Position numbers and translations under genes: made by a program
In this document: piece after piece, positions 60,592 to 64,000 of the stretch
Layout of the letters: the number at the start of each line of letters is the position of its first letter
Numbering within the stretch: position 1 is the stretch's first letter
Assembly (NCBI GenBank): GCA_037389465.1
Contig: JAZARR010000221.1
Coordinates: forward strand, 4,690,501-4,754,500
Direction of reading: 5' to 3'
Length of the DNA: 64,000 nucleotides
Source of the DNA: Baylisascaris procyonis
Taxonomy: Eukaryota; Nematoda; Chromadorea; Rhabditida; Ascarididae
Notes under the pieces: model-generated
Databases searched by the model: none
The model's input: the letters and a program-made list of their open reading frames with translations, nothing else
Told to the model about the DNA's origin: nothing

Positions 60592-63019
60592 TTACATTGT
60601 TTGTGTGTCTGTGTTTATGTATCTGAATGTTTGCTGCTGTTGAATTGGTCCCTCAAATCAAATTTTCAGTTGAATCTTTTTGATTTATTCTGTGTTCACT
60701 TGTTTTCTTTTTATTAGATCAGCCGAATATGACAATTTTTGAGTAGATTTTTGAGTAGATTTACTATTCGAACAGATTTTTGTATGTCAGATCAGCATAC
60801 TAAATAAGCGACTAACCGAATAATTTTTGTAATATTTCGATATGAGAATAACTTAACAAAACAATAACGTTGCCCAATTGGATAGATGAGAGAAAAGTAG
60901 TTATAAAGACATAAGCATATGCAAACATACGTATGCATAAAAATGTAAAGGAAAGTCTGCAGACTGTCTAGATTAAGGGATTGATGTGAATGCTCAACTA
61001 TGCGATCACTGTGCAATGATCGTGTAAGTAAATATGATTTTCTTGTGATATGCCTTATGTTATTGTAAATTGAAAATATTACAGAAACAGCGGAGCTCAA
61101 TTTTCACGTTTTTTTGGATGTCCAATATGAGAGCCTTTTCAATAATTTAGAATCTTCTGATAAAGTCAACTTTAATTTGGCTCAAATAATTGTCCATAGG
61201 TGAATCTCAAACCTGTGGATTTCCGTTTTCAGAGCAGAACAACAAATGACGGCAAATGAAAGCGCTCAAGTATCTTTATTGGTTAGAGCGTATGTCTGAA
61301 AAGAGGACGGTCATGGTTTCGGATCTCGTCTATGCGCAATGATCCCACTCGAACAGTAATCCCATAAGATGTCTTAATTTTTTTTAGTAGTGATTGTTTT
61401 CTATAAAAATTGGTTATTCAGAGATTATTTTCATATCACATTGGATGGCAGTACTACTACTGCGGGGAATGGGGATAGGCACTCTTCAAAATGAAAATAA
61501 TTGAATTTTCTCTCTCAAAACCTGAGAATTTAGGTGGGCTCATCATCAGCCGAATGGCCAAATCGGTTCGGCTGATCCAGTTTTGCAAGCTGCTTCTACG
61601 CTTTATTTTCCTTTTATAAAGAAAATATAAATTATTTTAAGGCATATTTGTTAAGTTTGCTCATTGCGCTCTTAGAAAACTATATTCGTAATATTTGTAA
61701 TGAAGTTTTACTATGCGTTTGGCATGATTAATCTACAAATTGCCGTATAGGAAAGCAAAGTGCATAGGAATCAAGATTTGCAAGTAAGAAAACTAAGGAA
61801 TTCATATTTCTATGAGTTATGCTTCCATAGAAATATAGTCATCTAGTTGAAAAGCGTAAATGCAAAAGAATATTTCTTTCAAAAGCACCAATGTTATGCT
61901 ATATTTTGTTGATGCGAATATTCACAAATGATTGTATTACCTTAAGAGTACGACCGTTCTCTCAAGGGAATACAACTGGGCGTCATTGCATCGCTCGTAT
62001 AGCCGACAAGTTGCATACGGATCACACATCGAAATAAGCAATTTTAATCGCGATTTGTGGCCGCTTTAATTTTTTGTTCGTGAATTTTAATTCGTGAAAT
62101 TTTAGATTCCACAATTTTATGAGCTTTACAAAGATTGTAACCTTTAAATGGAATTACTGTTAACTTTAAAATTGTGGAGGAATTTTTTTACTCATTATCA
62201 TTTTATTCTTATTAGATGTTTATTCATTCTGTCATCTTCTTTTTTATGCAAATTTTAGTAATTGCGGCAAGAAGTTCATATTGATATTATTTAATATATA
62301 TAAACATTCTTTTATTTGCGAAAGAACCTTGTCAAATACGATGAACTTTAATAGAGGCTTATGCTTTATGTTGATGTTGACATAATTCTTTGCTTTGCAG
62401 ACGTTAGTTGATATAAGAAAATTTGAGCTATCATTAACCTAAAATAGGCTCATGAATGTGAAAAGCAATAAATTTTGAGCAAAAGTTTGCACTGAACTGA
62501 TTTCAAACGCATAATCAAACCTTTTGCAAATTGTTGCAACGATAAATCGGCGGATTAAATACATATAGATTAATTGTGTGGCACCATTAACGCTTGAGAA
62601 TTTCTTCATTCGTCAGTATAGTGCAATTGATTGAAATTGTTGACCAGTCCTAGATAGGGGCCATTATATGCTTCTCTCTAAAGTTATATTTGATTAAGCA
62701 TCTAATGTGAGCGCTTATCAAGCTCTTTTTTTGAATATTAAAAGCATTTTTCTATAGTACATTCCTTTGTAAGTTAAATGTTTGGTAGGTTGAGGTATGT
62801 ACCATAATCTCGTAGACGGTATCAATTTATGCTCATATAGGGTACGCGATTCTTTACGAAGTGTTATCGTACAAACAAATTTTTTTTTTTAAAAAGTCAG
62901 CATTTTCTTTAGCACACAATTGACAATTCAATTATTCTCTTTTCGGGTGCAGGTGAATTGAGTATAAGAGTGGAGAAACATCCAAGCAGCCTACAATAGG
63001 CATACACCCGAGGCAATAA

Positions 63020-63369
63020 ATGTGTCATTTAGAGGATTTAAAACTCAACTACTTTCGTAGTAAAAAGTTGTCCTTTTTGAGGAATTATTTGGATACCGTT
63101 TCGTGTGAAAGACAGACACTACTGGAAATATTTGAAAAGCAGATTTTTTTTTTTGAAAAAGAACTTGAGAAATTCATATCCAATGATTCACTTTTATATT
63201 TATCACAGCTAAGATACATACGAGAATTGGTAGGTGTGAACAAATTTAGACAAGTCTATTTCTGTATTATATTTGATATAAATTCTAGTAGTTTTTTTTT
63301 CTTAGTAACTGAGAGTGATGCTGTCGAGGATGAAGGATGGGTAATGTCAGGGCACATAGGTCCAAGGAA
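63020..63369 (+). CDS. 5' part of an unknown gene encoding a charged, helical protein
   Basis: An acceptor (GGGTGCAG, ending 62952) precedes a 67-base leader. ATG at 63020 directly follows an in-frame TAA, which fixes the start. Exon 1 (63020-63233) encodes 71 residues rich in Leu, Phe, Glu and Lys (DLKLNYFRSKKLSFLRNYLD, then LLEIFEKQIFFFEKELEKFI, then YLSQLRYIRELV), likely a helical or coiled-coil region. An intron of 72 bases joins in phase to exon 2 (63306-63369, ESDAVEDEGWVMSGHIGPR), which ends in phase 2 at the donor GTTCTC. No in-frame third exon is evident before the window ends. The acceptor before the leader could be a cis 5'-UTR splice or a trans-splice (spliced leader) site. Family not recognised. 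Confidence 0.45.
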
Positions 63370-63795
63370 GTTCTCATTGCCTTTCACTTCGTCGATTTTT
63401 TTTTTTTTGCATTTTTAAGCTGTTCGAAGTAGTTTTTTGCGTTGTTTTCCATATCGGCATTCTCCATTGAAAAAAAAAAAGAAAGTTCGTTTTCGCATTT
63501 AGATGCTGCATACGTTGCTTGGCATATAATGTATTTTGCAATAACAGTAACCGAACAGATAGAACAAAGCAAGTGAAGATGAAGTAGAACTACTCATTTG
63601 ATTGTGAATGAAAACACACAGCAGAGAATTATTTCCTGAACTTTGACCTTTATAAGAAACAAGAAGCAAGTAAACATCGGGTTTTTTTCTTTTGAAGGAA
63701 AAATGCGAAGGCGTTCTCATGATGGATGGTAAATTACCGTGAGGGAAGTTTTTTTGAGAATGTACTTGTGGATTAAACAAGTATAAGAATCGGAC

Positions 63796-63989
63796 ACGTG
63801 CAAAAAAATCATTGAGAATTTATTGACGTGAATTTCCGGACATGAATTTAATTGCTTTACGTGAATATCTCAATACAAATATGTTTGTTAACGTGAATTT
63901 GTACGTGAGAATCGTTTACGCTAATTTTTTTTTTTTGTACGTGTACATGTTTACGTGCGTTTATACGTGAAGAGAATTAAGAATACGTG
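63796..63989 (+). promoter_or_regulatory. Cluster of nine ACGTG cores
   Basis: ACGTG occurs on the plus strand at 63796, 63826, 63859, 63891, 63903, 63939, 63953, 63965 and 63985, most as (T/A)(T/A)ACGTGA. ACGTG is the core bound by HIF-type and several other bHLH factors, and the first copy is a full CACGTG E-box. Their density, shared orientation and flanks suggest either a regulatory cluster or a short degenerate minisatellite. It lies in a probable intron or intergenic DNA just downstream of the 63.0 kb gene fragment and may continue past the window end. Confidence 0.4.
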
Positions 63990-64000
63990 AATATCAAATT

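Larger units (their letters stand above)
58565..62952. other. Gene-poor AT-rich stretch
   Basis: It contains ATTCAAATTTAAAT-rich low complexity at 59640-59760, a TA microsatellite at 59759-59795, and two tandem copies of a unit of about 27 bp (TTTATGCGCAT..TTATTTGCATA) at about 60537-60591. A degenerate tRNA-like sequence lies at 61277-61335. No protein gene could be supported; the 60460-60717 plus frame is low complexity. Confidence 0.5.

Overview
The window looks like eukaryotic nuclear DNA from a nematode. Coding exons are short (29 to about 440 bases). Introns are bounded by GT..AG with the TTTCAG-type acceptor typical of nematodes, the DNA is AT-rich, and gene-free stretches carry long TA and TAAA microsatellites. 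Introns up to 3.3 kb and sparse genes would suit a parasitic (for example spirurid) nematode rather than Caenorhabditis. That is inference only: no rRNA, mitochondrial or lineage-diagnostic gene is present.

Region 1 (about 1.0-23.3 kb, plus strand) holds one large gene, open at its 5' end. I traced 27 coding exons with continuous phase (3485 coding bases, about 1160 residues) to a stop at 23267. The product is a Rho guanine nucleotide exchange factor of the ARHGEF17/ARHGEF10 type: a low-complexity N-terminal part, a DH domain, a PH domain and a C-terminal WD40-like beta-propeller. Its introns contain a GC-rich hairpin pair, a triplicated repeat of about 515 bp, microsatellites, a candidate in-frame cassette exon just before the DH domain, and an antisense frameshifted coding-like relic.

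Region 2 (about 25.1-31.7 kb, minus strand) holds a NUP50-type nucleoporin gene facing the RhoGEF tail to tail, with 1.85 kb between the two stop codons. Eleven exons, including a 29-base micro-exon, join in phase. They encode the importin-alpha/NUP153-binding type of N-terminal segment, FG motifs and a C-terminal Ran-binding domain. The first coding exon was not found.

Region 3 (about 32.6-64 kb) is gene-poor and AT-rich, with TA microsatellites, several G-quadruplex-capable tracts and scattered small coding-like segments. The better ones are: a minus-strand terminal reading frame at 32.6-32.9 kb, a plus-strand first exon starting Met-Gly at 40.07 kb, a minus-strand BACK-domain-like exon at 51.6 kb, a phase-consistent 3' gene end at 57.2-57.85 kb (plus), a minus-strand terminal exon at 58.3-58.6 kb, and a plus-strand gene start at 63.0 kb. 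Most are hypotheses from splice phase and reading frame and could not be tied to known families. The last 200 bases hold nine ACGTG cores, all in one orientation.

The two solid genes act in unrelated processes, Rho GTPase activation and nuclear transport. Nothing suggests an operon, because they are convergent. I saw no CRISPR array, intact transposon, rRNA gene or convincing tRNA.
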